In this document: piece after piece, positions 62,570 through 64,000 of the stretch
How the letters are laid out: every line of letters begins with the position of its first letter
How positions within the stretch are numbered: position 1 is the first letter of the stretch
Source: Eurosta solidaginis
Lineage: Eukaryota; Arthropoda; Insecta; Diptera; Tephritidae
NCBI RefSeq assembly: GCF_040869045.1
Contig: NW_027137035.1
Span: forward strand, 124,001-188,000
Reading direction: 5' to 3'
DNA length: 64,000 nt
Position numbers and translations under genes: made by a program
Notes under the pieces: model-generated
Databases searched by the model: none
What the model saw: only the letters and a program-made list of their open reading frames with translations
Told to the model about the DNA's origin: nothing

Positions 62570-64000
62570 TTTTAATAACTATCTCAAAAATTATCGCTCT
62601 GATGCAAACAACTGCTGAGTTATCTACTTAAATTTGTTGAACAAAACGACTTACGTATTTTAAGCATGCTAACCTTTAGCCCGGTAAGCAAATTAAAAAA
62701 AAACGCAATATGTAGGCTACACGAGAACGGAGACGTCGAGTAACCAAAACAAATGCGTTAAACAAATTCGTACACGTTATTTATCAATTTAACTCTAGAA
62801 TTAAAGGATATACAACGAGAAACAATGTTTGATAACCTTTAAACAGTTTTAATAACTATCTCAAAAATTATCGCTCTGATGCAAACAACTGATGAGTTAT
62901 CTACTTAAATTTGTTGAACAAAACGACTTACGTATTTTAAGCATGCTAACCTTTAGCCCGGTAAGCAAATTAAAAAAAAACGCAATATGTAGGCTACACG
63001 AGAACGGAGACGTCGAGTAACCAAAACAAATGCGTTAAACAAATTCGTACACGTTATTTATCAACTTAACTCTAGAATTAAAGGATATACAACGAGAAAC
63101 AACGTTTGACAACCTTTAAACAGTTTTAATAACTATCTCAAAAATTGTCGCTCTGATGCAAACAACTGATGAGTTATCTACTTAAATTTGTTGAACAAAA
63201 CGACTTACGTATTTTAAGCATGCTAACCTTTAGCCCGGTAAGCAAATTACAAAAAAAAACGCAATATGTACGCTACACGAGAACGGAGCCGTCGAGTAAC
63301 CAAAACAAATGCGTTAAACAAATTCGTACACGTTATTTATCAATTTAACTCTAGAATTAAAGGATATACAACGAGAAACAACGTTTGACAACCTTTAAAC
63401 AGTTTTAATAACTATCTCAAAAATTGTCGCTCTGATGCAAACAACTGATGAGTTATCTACTTAAATTTGATGAACAAAACGACTTACCTATTTTAAACAT
63501 GCTAACATTTAGCCCGGTAAGCAAATTAAAAAAAAAAACGCAATATGTAGGCTACACGAGAACGGAGACGTCGAGTAACCAAAACAAATGCGTTAAACAA
63601 ATTCGTACACGTTATTTATCAATTTAACTCTAGAATTAAAGGATATACAACGAGAAACAACGTTTGACAACCTTTAAACAGTTTTAATAACTATCTCAAA
63701 AATTGTCGCTCTGATGCAAACAACTTATGAGTTATCTACTTAAATTTGATGAACAAAACGACTTACGTATTTTAAACATGCTAACCTTTAGCCCGGTAAG
63801 CAAATTAAAAAAAACGCAATATGTAGGCTACACGAGAACGGAGACGTCGAGTAACCAAAACAAATGCGTTAAACAAATTCGTACACGTTATTTATCAATT
63901 TAACTCTAGAATTAAAGGATATACAACGAGAAACAACGCTTGACAACCTTTAAACAGTTTTAATAACTATCTCAAAAATTATCGCTCTGATGCAAACAAC
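62570..64000. repeat. Domain F 8-monomer block, copy 3 (cut by window end)
   Basis: The order begins again with ATTATCGC/CTGCTGAG, CAATGTTTGATAACC (62823), CAACTTAACTC, AATTACAAAA with GTACGCTAC and GCCGTCG, ACATTTAGCC, and AACTTATGAG with ACGCTTGAC. It then runs off the window a few bases into the next monomer. The offset from copy 2 is 5834 bp, about 21 monomers. ACTTACCTATTTT near 63481 is private to this copy. Confidence 0.8.

Larger units (their letters stand above)
1..64000. repeat. Satellite DNA array, ~278-bp monomer, head to tail
   Basis: The whole window is one tandem array with no interruption. The motif TATCTCAAAAATT recurs about every 277-280 bp from base 1 (then 279, 558 and so on) to the last line, always on the same strand. 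Every monomer has the same order of landmarks: TACGTA (73-78), GCATGC (85-90), CCCGG (101-105), an A-run (116-125), GACGTC (154-159), TCTAGA (216-221), AACGTT (246-251) and TTTAAA (260-265). Most copies differ from the consensus by only a few substitutions and by the length of the A-run. Neither end of the window leaves the array. Satellites of this size and regularity are typical of eukaryotic centromeric or other heterochromatin. That location is inference, since nothing in the window shows centromere function. I do not recognise the family. Confidence 0.98.

Noticed and set aside
1..64000. CENP-B box in the monomer
   Set aside because: The only CGGG on either strand is in the CCCGG motif. 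Its flanks do not fit the pattern TTCG, four bases, A, two bases, CGGG, and no other candidate exists.
1..64000. Pol III A/B boxes or a tRNA-derived SINE origin
   Set aside because: TAGCCCGGTAA is only a partial A-box match and no GTTCGA-like B box was found. The A-run is internal and the copies are tandem, not dispersed.
1..64000. CRISPR array
   Set aside because: There are no short conserved repeats separated by unique spacers; the whole 278-bp unit is repeated.
1..64000. Splice donor (CCCGGTAAGC) in each monomer
   Set aside because: GGTAAGC resembles a 5' splice site, but no convincing branch point with pyrimidine tract and acceptor follows, and there is no exon-like sequence to join.
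1..64000. Transposon or LTR structure
   Set aside because: No terminal inverted repeats, target-site duplications or transposase/reverse-transcriptase reading frames were seen. The large duplicated blocks are made of the same monomers.
1..64000. Novel gene-encoded system
   Set aside because: I looked for any stretch not explained by the satellite on both strands and found none. The structure worth reporting is the repeat organisation itself.

Overview
The window is a single uninterrupted satellite DNA array. From base 1 to base 64000 it consists of head-to-tail copies, all in the same orientation, of one AT-rich monomer of about 278 bp. By length I estimate about 227 full-length copies plus seven 123-bp short copies. 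No unique sequence, recognisable gene, RNA gene, transposon, telomeric repeat or inversion was found, and both edges lie inside the array, so the satellite continues on each side. A hand-built consensus is about 33% G+C with a strand bias (about 40% A, 27% T, 18% C, 15% G). It carries 14 CpG dinucleotides, about 1.9 times the number expected from its composition. A tandem array this long and uniform points to a eukaryotic nuclear genome, most likely centromeric, pericentromeric or other constitutive heterochromatin. The lack of CpG depletion fits an organism or locus with little methylation-driven CpG loss, such as many invertebrates, but I do not recognise the satellite family or species.

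The monomers are not random copies. They carry diagnostic substitutions and small indels that recur in the same order, so the array is built from higher-order repeats (HORs) in distinct domains. Domain 1 (1-5278) is an older mix with a 7- to 8-monomer duplication. Domain A (5279-15255) is an HOR of up to eight full monomers plus one 123-bp short monomer, with several chimeric monomers. Domain B (15256-27858) is dominated by four copies of a 7-monomer HOR of about 1945 bp. Domain C (27859-33138) holds a 10-monomer, 2777-bp unit and a 9-monomer derivative. Domain D is a 20-monomer, 5.55-kb block present twice (32583-38136 and 41175-46736), separated by an 11-monomer island of B-like monomers (38137-41174). 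Domain F (46737-64000) is a nested set of repeats at 4, 12, 18-19 and 21 monomers, built around a recurring three-monomer cassette.

Nothing here works as a set of genes. The content is best read as a record of unequal exchange, gene conversion and replication slippage. The most informative points are the seven short monomers sharing one junction, an out-of-register recombination scar at about 9830, chimeric monomers, one-monomer gains and losses between otherwise parallel blocks, and the sharp change of monomer families at about 15.6-16.4 kb. The only open frames are frames of 59 to 72 codons inside monomers, and I reject them as genes. Monomer positions quoted below use the T of the TATCTC motif as position 1. 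All counts were made by eye and by hand arithmetic.
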